From assembly GCA_964460485.1 (NCBI GenBank), contig CAYWRY010000002.1, positions 1 through 64,000 on the forward strand: a stretch of DNA of 64,000 nucleotides, in the 5' to 3' direction. Of the stretch, positions 1-8,737 are shown in pieces. Source of the DNA: VGRF01 sp964460485 (lineage in GTDB: Bacteria > Myxococcota_A > UBA9160 > UBA6930). The notes under the pieces are model-generated. The model did not search any database, was not told the DNA's origin, and worked only from the letters and a program-made list of their open reading frames with translations. Each line of letters opens with the position of its first letter. Positions within the stretch are counted from its first letter, which is position 1. The position numbers and the translations under genes are program-made.

Positions 1-2
1 CG

Positions 3-53
3 AAACCGGCCATCCCGAGCGACAAGCGAAAGCTGGTGAGAAATCCGGGCTAG
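3..53 (+). other. possible C-terminal tail of an upstream gene (left edge)
   Basis: A frame open from the left edge reads 16 residues (ending KLVRNPG) and stops at TAG 51-53. The composition looks like an ordinary basic protein tail, but so short a fragment cannot be assigned. Genes such as dnaG often precede rpoD-type sigma genes; nothing here proves that. Confidence 0.25.
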
Positions 54-601
54 CCAGCCGCGATCCGTGGCGGCGAGCTGTCGCGAAGGCGGCGCTCGCC
101 TCGCGCCTGAGGGGTCGGCAGGGGCGTCGTCCGAGCGGTCTGACGCGCCGCAGCGATCCGCGGCTTTGTCGCATCGCGTCAAAGCGGGTTCGTGTTTTTC
201 TCACCTACTCCGATAACATTATGATTCGTTTGTGTAAAATAGCGAATTGATCGATCTTGGCAGATGCGTTGGGGCGTCATACGCTCGGCGCGGTTCGGAG
301 GTGGGAGGCGTCGTTCGGCTCCCTCCAGTCGGGCAAAAGTCGAGAAAGATCCGCGAGTCCGGAAGGTAGTTGCGACTTCATCGCAGCGCGTCAAAGCGCT
401 GCGGAGCGCAACCGCGGAACGCTCGACCCGACCTCACATCTCCGGTCGCCGGGGGAATGTCCGTCGGCGGCGCCCCGGTATTGCCGCAGAGCGGCGGCCC
501 GGGGCGAAGGGAATCCAGAGGCCTGCACGCGCGAAAAGGCGATTCGCCGGCGGCGGGACCGAAACCGGGGCAAGTGGGGCCCTAACAACAGGAGCTGAGG
601 G
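54..601. other. long non-coding leader upstream of the sigma gene
   Basis: About 550 bases with no convincing gene. The open frames here give Arg/Pro-rich translations typical of chance frames in high-GC DNA. Bases 187-250 are strikingly AT-rich against the surroundings and are the likely promoter zone. A short palindrome (AGCGC-GTCAAA-GCGCT) lies near 383-400. The final stretch carries AACAGGAG just before the GTG start at 602. Confidence 0.5.
212..240 (+). promoter_or_regulatory. candidate promoter in AT-rich patch
   Basis: TAAAAT at 235-240 resembles a sigma-70 -10 box and sits in the only AT-rich stretch of the leader. The -35 region at about 17 bp spacing (GATAAC, 212-217) is a poor match. 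If used, the leader transcript before the sigma gene would be about 350 nt long. Assignment is by base composition and the -10 match only. Confidence 0.25.
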
Positions 602-2158
602 GTGGACGCGAAGGACGACCTCTCGATCGCAGCGCAACGACGCGCGACCTGGCGCAAGATCGCGCCCGATCACGAGCTGGGACAAGAGACCGACGCGCAG
701 GCCGTGAAGCAGGTGCGCAGCGTCGGCGGCGTGCCGGTGAATCCGTCGCGCTCGAACACCACGAGCGAGTCGCAGCGCTCGGGCGAGCGCGGCGCGCTCG
801 TCTCCTACTTCAAGGACATCGCCGAGATCAAGACGCTCGGCAAGGAGGAGGAGGTTCTCCTCGCGAAGGAGATCGAGGCGTCGGTGCTCGGCTTCCGCGA
901 GGGCATGCTCGCGATCCCGTGGACGGCGCTCGAGGCCGTGCGCATTTGGCGGAACCTCAAGTCCGAGGGTCGCGCCACGGGCAAGATGTGCGAGCAGTTC
1001 GGCTCCGGATCGCCCGAGGGCGAGGATCTCGGTGCGAAAGTCGACGCGATTCTCGGCAAGGCCGACCAGCTGCTGGTGAAGCGCGCCGAGGCCGTCGCGG
1101 CGCGCGATCGCGCGCTGGTCGACAAGCACGACAAACGCGCGGTGCGGCTGCTCAGGGAGGTCGAGCTGTCGATGCACCTGCTCGGTCGCATGCGCCGCTC
1201 GCTGCTGGAGATCCGCGCCGAGGTGACCACCTGCCAGCGCCGCGTGGAGCCGCTCTCCGAGAAGCGCGCGGCATCGCTGGGCGCCGCCGCGAAGGCGCGC
1301 CGCAAGCTGGAGGCGGATCAGGCGCGCAAGCGCCTCGCCGAGCTCGAGCGCGCGCTCGGCATGGAGATTCCCGCGTTCCTCTCGGTGATCGGGAAGATCG
1401 AGTTCCACTGGGACCATCTGATGGAGGTGAAGAACGTCTTCGTTCAGCACAACCTCAAGCTGGTCGTCGCGATCGCGAAGGACTTCCGGAACATGGGCAT
1501 CGCCTTCCAGGATCTGATCCAGGAGGGCAACATCGGCCTGATCCGCGCGGTCGAGAAGTTCGAGTACCAGCGCGGCCACAAGTTCTCGACCTACGCGGTG
1601 TGGTGGATCCGGCAGGCGCTGATCCGCGCGATCCAGAACCACTCGCGCACGATCCGCATCCCGAGCCACGTGCACGACACGCTGCTCAAGTACTACCGCG
1701 CCTACAACGCGCTCGAGAAGAAGCTCGGCCGCGATCCGACCACGCTCGAGATCGCAAACGAGATGAAGATCGACGAGGAGCGTGCGGAGCAGCTGCAACG
1801 CATGGTGCGCGAGCCGGTCAGCCTCGAGAAGGAGGTGCCCGGCACGGATTCGAAGAAGGTGAAGGACGTCGTCGCCGACCCAAATCCGATCTCGCCGGCG
1901 AACGGCCTCGATCACTTCCGCCTGGAAGAGGCGGCGGATCTGTCGGTCGCCCAGCTCTGCGAGCGCGAGCGCAACATCCTGCGCTGGCGCTTCGGCCTGA
2001 AGGGCGAGCGCGAGCACACGCTCGAGGAGATCGGCGGCAAGCTCGGTCTCTCGCGCGAGCGCGTGCGCCAGCTCGAGGCACGCGCGCTGGCGAAGCTCCG
2101 CAACTCGGAGAATCGCCTGCGCCTCGAGGCGTTCGTGCAGGACGTGATCGGCGCCTAG
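602..2158 (+). CDS. RNA polymerase sigma-70 factor (RpoD/RpoS-like, group 1/2)
   Basis: 518 aa from a GTG start, with GGAG about 8 nt upstream. It directs core RNA polymerase to promoters. Region 2 (about residues 280-345) is strongly conserved: DLIQEGNIGLIRAVEKF, FSTYAVWWIRQAL and TIRIPSHV. Region 4.2 (about 474-500) has the helix-turn-helix GLSRERVRQLEARALAKLR. Region 1.1 of housekeeping RpoD is missing. About 200 residues rich in Lys/Arg/Glu/Leu, probably helical, separate the region 1.2-like start (VSYFKDIAEIKTL) from region 2. The NHSRTIRIPSHVHDTLLKYYR segment is closer to group 2 factors than to E. coli RpoD, so whether this is the primary factor is unclear. It is monocistronic, with its own terminator. 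Confidence 0.9.
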   Translation: MDAKDDLSIAAQRRATWRKIAPDHELGQETDAQAVKQVRSVGGVPVNPSRSNTTSESQRSGERGALVSYFKDIAEIKTLGKEEEVLLAKEIEASVLGFREGMLAIPWTALEAVRIWRNLKSEGRATGKMCEQFGSGSPEGEDLGAKVDAILGKADQLLVKRAEAVAARDRALVDKHDKRAVRLLREVELSMHLLGRMRRSLLEIRAEVTTCQRRVEPLSEKRAASLGAAAKARRKLEADQARKRLAELERALGMEIPAFLSVIGKIEFHWDHLMEVKNVFVQHNLKLVVAIAKDFRNMGIAFQDLIQEGNIGLIRAVEKFEYQRGHKFSTYAVWWIRQALIRAIQNHSRTIRIPSHVHDTLLKYYRAYNALEKKLGRDPTTLEIANEMKIDEERAEQLQRMVREPVSLEKEVPGTDSKKVKDVVADPNPISPANGLDHFRLEEAADLSVAQLCERERNILRWRFGLKGEREHTLEEIGGKLGLSRERVRQLEARALAKLRNSENRLRLEAFVQDVIGA

Positions 2159-2184
2159 TCGACGCCGAGGACCGCAGACGACGA

Positions 2185-2222
2185 CGCCCGGCTCGGGAGA
2201 CCGAGCCGGGCGTTCGTGTTTC
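2185..2222 (+). terminator. Rho-independent terminator after the sigma gene
   Basis: A perfect 12-bp GC-rich stem (2185-2196 pairing with 2201-2212) with a GAGA tetraloop is followed by TTCGTGTTT. It lies 26 nt past the sigma stop codon and before the convergent ppiD-like gene, so it can serve the sigma transcript and perhaps both. Confidence 0.85.
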
Positions 2223-2244
2223 GTGGCGCCGCCCGAGCCGGGGC

Positions 2245-3873
2245 TCAGGATTGCTCCGCGGAAGACCCCTCGGACTCGGGGAGCAGCTCCGAGAGGTCGA
2301 CCACCAGCTTCGTCGAGCAGAAGGGCTTCGCGAGCGGACTCAGCTCCGCGTAGGGCGTCTCGACCGGGATCCCGAGGCAGCGCGCCGCCTCGAGCCGCTT
2401 GCGCTCGCCTTCGAGCCAGGCGACCTCGACGGCGCTGCGGCGCTCGCCGAGCACGCGCTCTCGCTCCGCCGGAAGAGCGGCCTCGACCTCCGCGTCGCTC
2501 GGCGTCTTCTTCTCGATCAGCGCCGCGAGCGCCCAGACGTTCTCGCCGAGCGAGTAGACGGTGCCGTCGCTGGGCTTCTCCGGCGTGAGCGCGAAAGCCG
2601 CGTTCATCAGCTCCGGCGCGAGGCCCAGCTCGGGGATGAAGCCGTCCGCGCGCCGGCGGAACGGAGCCGGCCGCAGGATCGTCGCGCCCTTCTCGCGCGC
2701 CGCTTCTTCGAGCGTCTTGCCTGACTTCACGGCCGCGGAGATCGCCTCCGCCTCGCTCTTGGCCGCTGTCGCCGCCGCGTCCATCCGGGCGAGGTCCTGC
2801 GCCACGCGCGCGCTCGCTTCCGAGTAAGGGAGCTGGACGGCGGCCTTCTTCTCCTCCACGCGGATCAGGTGGAAGCCGAAGGGCGTCTCGACCGGCTCGG
2901 AGAGCTGCCCCGGCTCGAGCGCAAAGGCCGCCTCCTCGAAGGGCCCGACCATCGCGCCGCGCTTGAAAAAGCCGAGGTCGCCGCCCGCGTCCTTGCTGCC
3001 CGGGTCGTCGCTCAGCTCCTTGGCGACGGCGGCGAACTCTTCGCCCGCCTCGATGCGCCGCTTCGCGCCCTCGAGCTTCGCACGCGCGGCGGCCTTGGCC
3101 GCGTCGTCCGCGCCGGGATCGAGCGCCACGAGAATGTGCCGCGCTCGGACCTGCTCGGGCGTGTCCAGCTCGGAGCGCCGCGCCTCTACCGTCTTGCGCA
3201 CGCGCTCCGGCTCCTTCGCGGCCAGCGTCCTGCCGGCGTCCTCCGGCACCGCGAGGTCCGCGCGCGGCTGGGTTCCGTCGAGGCGGACGACCAGCACCTG
3301 CACCTCCTCGCGCCCGTAGCGGATCGCGTCGCGCGCCTCGCCGTCGGAGATCGCCACGCTCGACTCGATCAGCCGCAGCGTCTTCGTCGCGAGCAGGTCG
3401 TCCGTGAGACGCCGGGCGAACGCGTGCTCCGTACCCCAGGTGTCCTCGATGACGCGCCGCACCTGCTCGGCGTCGTACTGACCGTCCGCACCGCGGGACC
3501 ACGCCTGGCGCCCGACCCAGGCCTTCAGTTCCGCGTCGCTCACGCTGAGTCCCATCTCCTCGCCGAGGTGCGCGAGCAGCGCGTCGCGCAGCAGCATCGA
3601 CGCCGCGGAGTTCACGAGGAACGAGGTCGCGGCGCGCTCGTCGAACTGATCGCCCAGCGCCTCGCGGTATTGCTGGAGCTGGGCGTCGAGCGCGCGGCGC
3701 ACGTCGGCAGTCGAGATCGCGCGGTCGCCGAGACGGATCGCGACGCCCGAGCTGAGCGCCTGACCGGCGCCGGGACCGCTCTGCGCTCCGAAGTAGACGG
3801 CGAACGGCACCCCGATTCCGACGAGGATGATCGGCATGATCCAGCGCTGCCCGCGGCGAAGTATGTCGAGCAT
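2245..3873 (-). CDS. ppiD: PpiD-like membrane-anchored peptidylprolyl isomerase/chaperone
   Basis: 542 aa. The start is the ATG at 3873 with GGGGGAG upstream; the frame stays open further upstream but lacks a ribosome site. Residues about 12-30 form one membrane anchor (IMPIILVGIGVPFAVYFGA). A SurA_N/PpiD-type helical region follows. A parvulin domain occupies about 241-341, with RARHILVAL, the LGFF motif (GGDLGFFKRGAMV) and FGFHLIRVEE. The family folds outer-membrane and periplasmic proteins while tethered to the inner membrane. E. coli PpiD is about 620 aa, so this one is slightly shorter. The gene is convergent with the sigma gene and divergent from mreB. Confidence 0.88.
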   Translation of the reverse strand: MLDILRRGQRWIMPIILVGIGVPFAVYFGAQSGPGAGQALSSGVAIRLGDRAISTADVRRALDAQLQQYREALGDQFDERAATSFLVNSAASMLLRDALLAHLGEEMGLSVSDAELKAWVGRQAWSRGADGQYDAEQVRRVIEDTWGTEHAFARRLTDDLLATKTLRLIESSVAISDGEARDAIRYGREEVQVLVVRLDGTQPRADLAVPEDAGRTLAAKEPERVRKTVEARRSELDTPEQVRARHILVALDPGADDAAKAAARAKLEGAKRRIEAGEEFAAVAKELSDDPGSKDAGGDLGFFKRGAMVGPFEEAAFALEPGQLSEPVETPFGFHLIRVEEKKAAVQLPYSEASARVAQDLARMDAAATAAKSEAEAISAAVKSGKTLEEAAREKGATILRPAPFRRRADGFIPELGLAPELMNAAFALTPEKPSDGTVYSLGENVWALAALIEKKTPSDAEVEAALPAERERVLGERRSAVEVAWLEGERKRLEAARCLGIPVETPYAELSPLAKPFCSTKLVVDLSELLPESEGSSAEQS

Positions 3874-4142
3874 CCCAATCTCCCCCGAAGTGGTGAGCCG
3901 CGACACAGGGCCGCGCGGGCGGCGCAAGGTAGAAGGAGAAGGGTGCCGGGCAACGGATCGTGGGAATTTCGTTGCCCGTTTCCCGAGGGGCTGATACCGT
4001 CGGCCCGCGGCGCGGCCGAGGAAAACGTCCTTGAAAAGCGGTCACTTAGTGGCGTGAGCCGCACACTTCACGGAAACGGAGCCTTCGCCCCCGACCTCGC
4101 CAACCGTTCGTTTGGAGCCCGTACCGGCTCGAAGGAGCCTTG

Positions 4143-5180
4143 GTGATTCTCAAACGCATCCTCGGCTTTTTCTCGAGCGACCTCGCCATCGACCTCGGGA
4201 CCGCGAACACGCTCGTCTACGCGAAGGGCAAGGGCATCGTCGTGTCGGAGCCGAGCGTCGTCGCCGTGACGAAGGATGGCCGCGGCCCGGACAAGGTGAA
4301 GGCCGTCGGCGAGGAAGCGAAGGAAATGCTCGGGCGCACCCCGGGCAACATCGTTGCCGTACGGCCCATGAAGGACGGCGTGATCGCCGATTTCGACGTC
4401 ACCGCAGAGATGCTCCGGTACTTCATCAAGCGCGTGCACAACCGCTCGTCGTTCGTGCGCCCGCGCATCGTCGTCGCAGTTCCGTCGGGCATCACGCCGG
4501 TCGAGCAGCGCGCGGTGCGCGAGGCGGCCCAGTCGGCGGGTGCCAGCCAGGTGTTCCTGATCGAGGAGCCGATGGCAGCGGCGATCGGCGCCGGTCTGCC
4601 GGTGACGGAGCCCTCCGGGAACATGATCGTCGACATCGGGGGCGGTACGACCGACGTCGCGGTGATCTCGCTGGCCGGCATCGTCTACTCGAACTCGACG
4701 CGCGTCGGCGGCGACAAGATGGACGACGCCATCATCAACTACGTGAAGCGCCGTTACAACCTGCTGATCGGCGAGCGCACCGCCGAGGCGATCAAGATCG
4801 GGATCGGCACCGCCTATCCGACCAGCGATTTGCGCACCATGGAGATCAAGGGGCGCGACCTCGTGGCCGGCGTCCCGAAGACGCTCACGATCAAGTCGGA
4901 CGAGGTGCTGGAAGCCCTCCAGGAGCCGGTAAACCAGATCGTCGAGGCCGTGAAGGTCGCCCTCGAGCGCACGCCGCCGGAGCTGGCGGCCGACATCGTC
5001 GACAAGGGCATCGTGATGGTGGGCGGCGGCTCGCTGCTGCGGAACCTCGACGTCCTGCTCCGCGAGGCGACGGGCCTACCGGTCATGGTGGCCGAGAGCC
5101 CGCTGACCGCCGTCTGCCTCGGCACGGGCGCCTGCCTCGACAACATCGACCTCCTGCACGAAGTCAGCATCCGAAACTGA
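4143..5180 (+). CDS. mreB: rod-shape determining protein MreB (actin homologue)
   Basis: 345 aa. GTG at 4143 is preferred over the adjacent TTG (4140) because AAGGAG (4132-4137) is then 5 nt away. MreB filaments organise the elongasome under the inner membrane. Actin-family phosphate loops are clear: DLGTANTLVY near the N-terminus and DIGGGTTDVAVIS in the middle. The adenosine-binding segment MVGGGSLLRNLDVLL is near the C-terminus. An amphipathic N-terminal helix (LKRILGFF) fits membrane binding. Length is normal for the family. mreC follows after 133 nt containing a weak terminator, the usual way to keep MreB more abundant than MreC/D. Confidence 0.97.
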   Translation: MILKRILGFFSSDLAIDLGTANTLVYAKGKGIVVSEPSVVAVTKDGRGPDKVKAVGEEAKEMLGRTPGNIVAVRPMKDGVIADFDVTAEMLRYFIKRVHNRSSFVRPRIVVAVPSGITPVEQRAVREAAQSAGASQVFLIEEPMAAAIGAGLPVTEPSGNMIVDIGGGTTDVAVISLAGIVYSNSTRVGGDKMDDAIINYVKRRYNLLIGERTAEAIKIGIGTAYPTSDLRTMEIKGRDLVAGVPKTLTIKSDEVLEALQEPVNQIVEAVKVALERTPPELAADIVDKGIVMVGGGSLLRNLDVLLREATGLPVMVAESPLTAVCLGTGACLDNIDLLHEVSIRN

Positions 5181-5260
5181 AGCGCGCGCCGCGCCGCACC
5201 GAAGAGTCGGGTCACGCCGCGGGAGCGGTGGGCGCACCGCCGGTTGGCGGCCCGTGAGCT

Positions 5261-5278
5261 AAACCCCGGCGGGTTTTT
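5261..5278 (+). terminator. weak terminator/attenuator between mreB and mreC
   Basis: AAACCC-CGGC-GGGTTT followed by TT forms a short 6-bp stem with a T-rich end. It lies 80 nt after the mreB stop and 36 nt before mreC. It is weak enough to allow read-through and would produce more mreB than mreCD message. Confidence 0.5.
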
Positions 5279-5313
5279 CGTGCGCTCCCAGCGCCCCCCG
5301 CGTTGGGGAGGAC

Positions 5314-6219
5314 ATGGGCGACTTCTTCCGTCGGATCCGGCTCCCGCTGCTGTTCGCGGCGCTGGTCCTCCTGACGACGTTCTTCATGATCGGCGATCAG
5401 CGCGCCGCACGCGGCGAACGCGTCGACGCGCCTTGGCCGTTTTCCGCGCTGCTCGAGGCGGCCGCCCCGGTGCAGCGCGCAGTGCGCTGGCCGATCGAGC
5501 GGATCGACGGCGGCTGGGACGAGTACGTCGCGCTGGTGGACGTCGGGCGCGAGAACGCAGAGCTGCGCGAGCGCATCGCCGCGCTCGAGGAGGAGAACCT
5601 CCAACTCAAAGAGGCGCTGGTCGAGAGCGGGAACCTCGAGCGCGTCGCGGCGATGCGCAGCGGATTCGAGGCCCTGCTGATGCCGGCCCGCGTGATCGGC
5701 CGCGACGTGTCGCCGTACTTCCGTTCGCTGCTCCTCGATCGCGGGCGATCGAGCGGCGTGCTCTCGGGCATGCCCGTCGTCGCCGACCGCGGGCTCGTCG
5801 GCCTCGTGACCGCGACGACGCCCAGCGCCGCGCGCACGATGCTCCTGGTCGACCGGCGCGCGGCCGTGGACGCCGTGGTCGAGCGCAGCCGCGCGCTCGG
5901 CATCGTGCGCGGCACCGGCACGGCGCAGCTCGAGTTCGCCTTCTTGCTGCGCGGCGCCGACGTGAGGCAGGGCGACGTGCTGATCACGTCCGGCGTCGGC
6001 GGGGTCTATCCGAAGGGCCTGCGCATCGGCGTCGTCGAATCGGTGAAGGCGGAGAAGGGCGCGCTCGTGCATACCGCTCGCGTCGCGCCGGCGGTGGACT
6101 TCGGCGAGCTCGAGACCGCCTTCGCGCTGCTCCAGCGCGGCCCTTCGATGAAGCTGCTCTACGAAGGCGAGGGCGACGCGCCGGCGGATGCTCCTCCCGA
6201 CGTCGCGAGCGCGCCGTGA
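5314..6219 (+). CDS. mreC: rod-shape determining protein MreC
   Basis: 301 aa, ATG preceded by GGGGAGGAC. MreC is a bitopic periplasmic scaffold linking MreB/MreD to PBP2. One membrane segment lies near residues 10-28 (LPLLFAALVLLTTFFMIG). A coiled coil follows at about 65-95 (ENAELRERIAALEEENLQL). The beta-domain includes RDVSPYFRSLLLDRG, GMPVVADRGLVG, VLITSGVGGVYPKGL and RIGVV. The last 15 residues are Ala/Pro/Asp rich. The stop overlaps the mreD GTG by 4 nt. Confidence 0.95.
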   Translation: MGDFFRRIRLPLLFAALVLLTTFFMIGDQRAARGERVDAPWPFSALLEAAAPVQRAVRWPIERIDGGWDEYVALVDVGRENAELRERIAALEEENLQLKEALVESGNLERVAAMRSGFEALLMPARVIGRDVSPYFRSLLLDRGRSSGVLSGMPVVADRGLVGLVTATTPSAARTMLLVDRRAAVDAVVERSRALGIVRGTGTAQLEFAFLLRGADVRQGDVLITSGVGGVYPKGLRIGVVESVKAEKGALVHTARVAPAVDFGELETAFALLQRGPSMKLLYEGEGDAPADAPPDVASAP

Positions 6220-6752
6220 GGGAGGCGCTCGCCCTGTTTGCGGCGGGCCTCGTGGCGCTCGCGCTCGAGAGTGCGCTGCTCGCGCACCTGCCGTTCGCCC
6301 TGGTGCCGGCGCTCTCGTTGCTCTTCCCGATCGCCGCAGCCCTGCTGCTCGGGCCGGCGAGCGGCCTCACGGTCGCCGCGCTGCTCGGTTTCGGCGCAGA
6401 CATGCTCTCCGGCGCGCTACTCGGCCAGCACGCGTTTCTGCGCCTCGTCGAGTTCGTGCTCGTGCGCGCAGCGACCGGGCAGTTCGACCTGGTACGCCCG
6501 CTGCCCTTCACGCTCTTCGCGTTCGCCGTGGGCCTCGCCGACGCCGCCGGCAGCGCAGCGCTGATCCAGTTCTTCCTCGGCTCGTTCGAGCCCGACGCCG
6601 GCGGGCTCGCGGCCGTGGCGCTGCGCGCGCTCACGACCGCGGCCGCGGCGCCCGCCGTGCTCGCGCTCGCACGCCGCATCGTCGCGTGGGGCAGCGGCGA
6701 TTCCGAAGGGCGGCGCGAGATGCGCCTCGAGACGAAGCGGCCGGTGCTCTGA
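6216..6752 (+). CDS. mreD: rod-shape determining membrane protein MreD
   Basis: 178 aa. GTG at 6216 overlaps the mreC stop (GTGA), which fixes the start; there is no separate ribosome site, so translation is probably coupled. The protein is nearly all hydrophobic with about five membrane segments, including an N-terminal ALALFAAGLVALALESALL and GLTVAALLGFGADMLSG. The C-terminus is short and basic. Position between mreC and the PBP2 gene plus topology identify it; sequence motifs in this family are weak. The mrdA ATG overlaps its stop by 1 nt. Confidence 0.88.
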   Translation: MREALALFAAGLVALALESALLAHLPFALVPALSLLFPIAAALLLGPASGLTVAALLGFGADMLSGALLGQHAFLRLVEFVLVRAATGQFDLVRPLPFTLFAFAVGLADAAGSAALIQFFLGSFEPDAGGLAAVALRALTTAAAAPAVLALARRIVAWGSGDSEGRREMRLETKRPVL

Positions 6753-8737
6753 TGGCCCACCTCGCCGCGCCCACCGGAGCCTCCCTCGAGGGCCGCGTCC
6801 GGCTCGTCGCGGTGCTGGTCGTGCTGCTGTTCGGCGGCTTCGTCGTGCGCCTGTTCCACCTGCAGGTCGTCGAGGGCGAGACGCTGCGCCAGCGTTCGCA
6901 GAAGAACTCGATCCGTCACGTGGATCTCGATGCCCCGCGCGGCGAGGTGCTCGACCGCGAGGGCCGCGTGCTCGCGACCTGGCGCCCATCGCGCGCCCTG
7001 CGCGTGATCCCGAACGACCTGCACGACCGCGCGCGCACCTTCGCCGCGCTCGGCCAGCTGCTGGGCCTGCCCGGCCCGGAGCTCGACGCCGAGGCGGGGC
7101 CGTCGACGGGCCTGGCGCGGTTCCGCCCCGTCACGCTGGTCGACGATCTCGACTGGGAGCGGCTCGCGCGCGTCGAGTCGCACGGCTACGCGCTCGCCGG
7201 CATCGAGACCTTCGAGAAGCCGCGACGCTTCTATCCGAGCGGTCCGCTCGCGGCGCACTTGTTGGGGACGCTGGGCGAGATCCAGTCCGCGCAGCTCGCG
7301 CGGGAGCACTACGCCGGCTATCGGCAAGGCGAGGTGATCGGTCAGACCGGCCTCGAGGCGCGCTTCGAGACGCACCTGCGCGGCGTGTACGGAAGGCGCG
7401 ACGTCGTCGTCGACGCGGCCGGCCGCGAGATCGAGCAGCTGCGCGAGCTGCCGCCGGCCCTTGGCGGGCGCGTCGTGCTCGCTCTCGACCGCGATCTCCA
7501 GGAGCAGGCGGAGGCCGGCTTCCGCGACGTGCCCGAGGGCGAGCCCGAGCGCATGGGCGCTGCGGTCGCCCTCGACGTGCGCACCGGCGACGTGCTCGCG
7601 CTCGCGTCGTTCCCCAACTACGACCCGAACGTCTTCTCGTCGCGCATCGATCGCGATACCTGGCGCGCACTCACCAGCGACGAGTGGAAGCCGCTGCGCG
7701 ATCGCGCGATCCAGAACCACTACCCGCCGGGGTCGACGCACAAGGCGGTGATGGCGGCCACCGCGCTCCAGGAAGGCGTGATCGACGCGAGCACGCGCGT
7801 CTATTGCCCAGGTTACTACTACTTCGGCGGCCGCCGCTTCGGCTGCTGGAAGAAAGAGGGCCACGGCACCGTCAACGTGATCCAGGCGCTGCAGCGCTCC
7901 TGCGACGTGTTCTTCTACACCGTCGGCGTCGAACTGGGCATCGACCGCATCGCGAAGCACGCGTCGAGCTTCGGGCTCGGCGACTTGACGGGCATCGACC
8001 TGCCCGGCGAAGTGACGGGCATCGTGCCCAGCTCGGAGTGGAAGCTGCGGCGCTTCAAGGAGAAGTGGTACCCGGGTGAGACCGTCTCGGCGGCGATCGG
8101 CCAGAGCTACAACCTCTACACGCCTCTCCAGCTCGCCGTCTCCTACGCGGCGATCGCCAACGGCGGGCGCGTGATGAAGCCGCGCCTCGTGCTGAGGCTC
8201 GAGGACCGCGACGGCAAGACCGTGCAGGCGTTCGATCCCGAGGAGCGCGAGCACGCGACGGTCTCCGCCGCGAATCTCGCGATCGTGCGCGAGGGGCTGA
8301 CGGCGGTGGTCGAAGTTGCCGGCGGCACCGGCTCGCGAGCGAGAGTGCCGGGCGTTCGCGTCGCCGGAAAGACGGGCACGGTGCAGGTGGTGAGCCTCGA
8401 TCGCGTGCGCAGGATGCGCGAGGAGGACATCCCGGTGCGCTTCCGCGACCACGCCTGGTTCGCCGCGTTCGCACCGGCCGACAGCCCCGAGATCGCGGTG
8501 GCGGTGTTCGTCGAGCACGGTCTGCACGGCAGCAGCGCAGCGGCGCCGATCGCGCAGCGCGTGTTGGCGAAGTACTTCCAGAAGCGGGGCCTGAGCCCGA
8601 TCCCCGACGCGCAGCCGCCGCCGCGCGCGCCGCAGCACCCCGCGCCGCTGCCGCGCCTGCAGCAGGCGGCCGTGCCGGTGTCGCTGCCGCCCGGCGCAGG
8701 CGCGCCGGCGGCCGTCGCCGGAGGCGCGCAGCCGTGA
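6752..8737 (+). CDS. mrdA: penicillin-binding protein 2 (peptidoglycan D,D-transpeptidase, elongasome)
   Basis: 661 aa from the ATG at 6752. PBP2 cross-links new peptidoglycan during side-wall growth. One N-terminal membrane anchor (VAVLVVLLFGGFVVRLFHL) precedes the dimerisation domain (APRGEVLDREG). Transpeptidase motifs are complete: S328 in PGSTHK, SCD near 384 (SxN-type motif) and KTG near 540 in AGKTGTVQV. The C-terminal 50 residues are Pro/Ala rich, which is longer than usual for PBP2. The stop overlaps rodA by 4 nt, so the glycosyltransferase and transpeptidase partners are made together. Confidence 0.96.
   Translation: MAHLAAPTGASLEGRVRLVAVLVVLLFGGFVVRLFHLQVVEGETLRQRSQKNSIRHVDLDAPRGEVLDREGRVLATWRPSRALRVIPNDLHDRARTFAALGQLLGLPGPELDAEAGPSTGLARFRPVTLVDDLDWERLARVESHGYALAGIETFEKPRRFYPSGPLAAHLLGTLGEIQSAQLAREHYAGYRQGEVIGQTGLEARFETHLRGVYGRRDVVVDAAGREIEQLRELPPALGGRVVLALDRDLQEQAEAGFRDVPEGEPERMGAAVALDVRTGDVLALASFPNYDPNVFSSRIDRDTWRALTSDEWKPLRDRAIQNHYPPGSTHKAVMAATALQEGVIDASTRVYCPGYYYFGGRRFGCWKKEGHGTVNVIQALQRSCDVFFYTVGVELGIDRIAKHASSFGLGDLTGIDLPGEVTGIVPSSEWKLRRFKEKWYPGETVSAAIGQSYNLYTPLQLAVSYAAIANGGRVMKPRLVLRLEDRDGKTVQAFDPEEREHATVSAANLAIVREGLTAVVEVAGGTGSRARVPGVRVAGKTGTVQVVSLDRVRRMREEDIPVRFRDHAWFAAFAPADSPEIAVAVFVEHGLHGSSAAAPIAQRVLAKYFQKRGLSPIPDAQPPPRAPQHPAPLPRLQQAAVPVSLPPGAGAPAAVAGGAQP

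Noticed and set aside
264..707. Arg-rich frame before and into the sigma gene
   Set aside because: Composition is that of non-coding GC-rich DNA, and it conflicts with the well-supported GTG start at 602.
434..4045. 1,203-codon minus-strand frame over the sigma and ppiD genes
   Set aside because: It is a chance frame created by GC-rich codon usage, crossing two real genes and a terminator, with a low-complexity Arg/Ala translation.
5244..6215. In-frame upstream extension of mreD over mreC
   Set aside because: The extension is the +1 shadow of mreC. The GTG at 6216 with the 4-nt overlap is the natural start.
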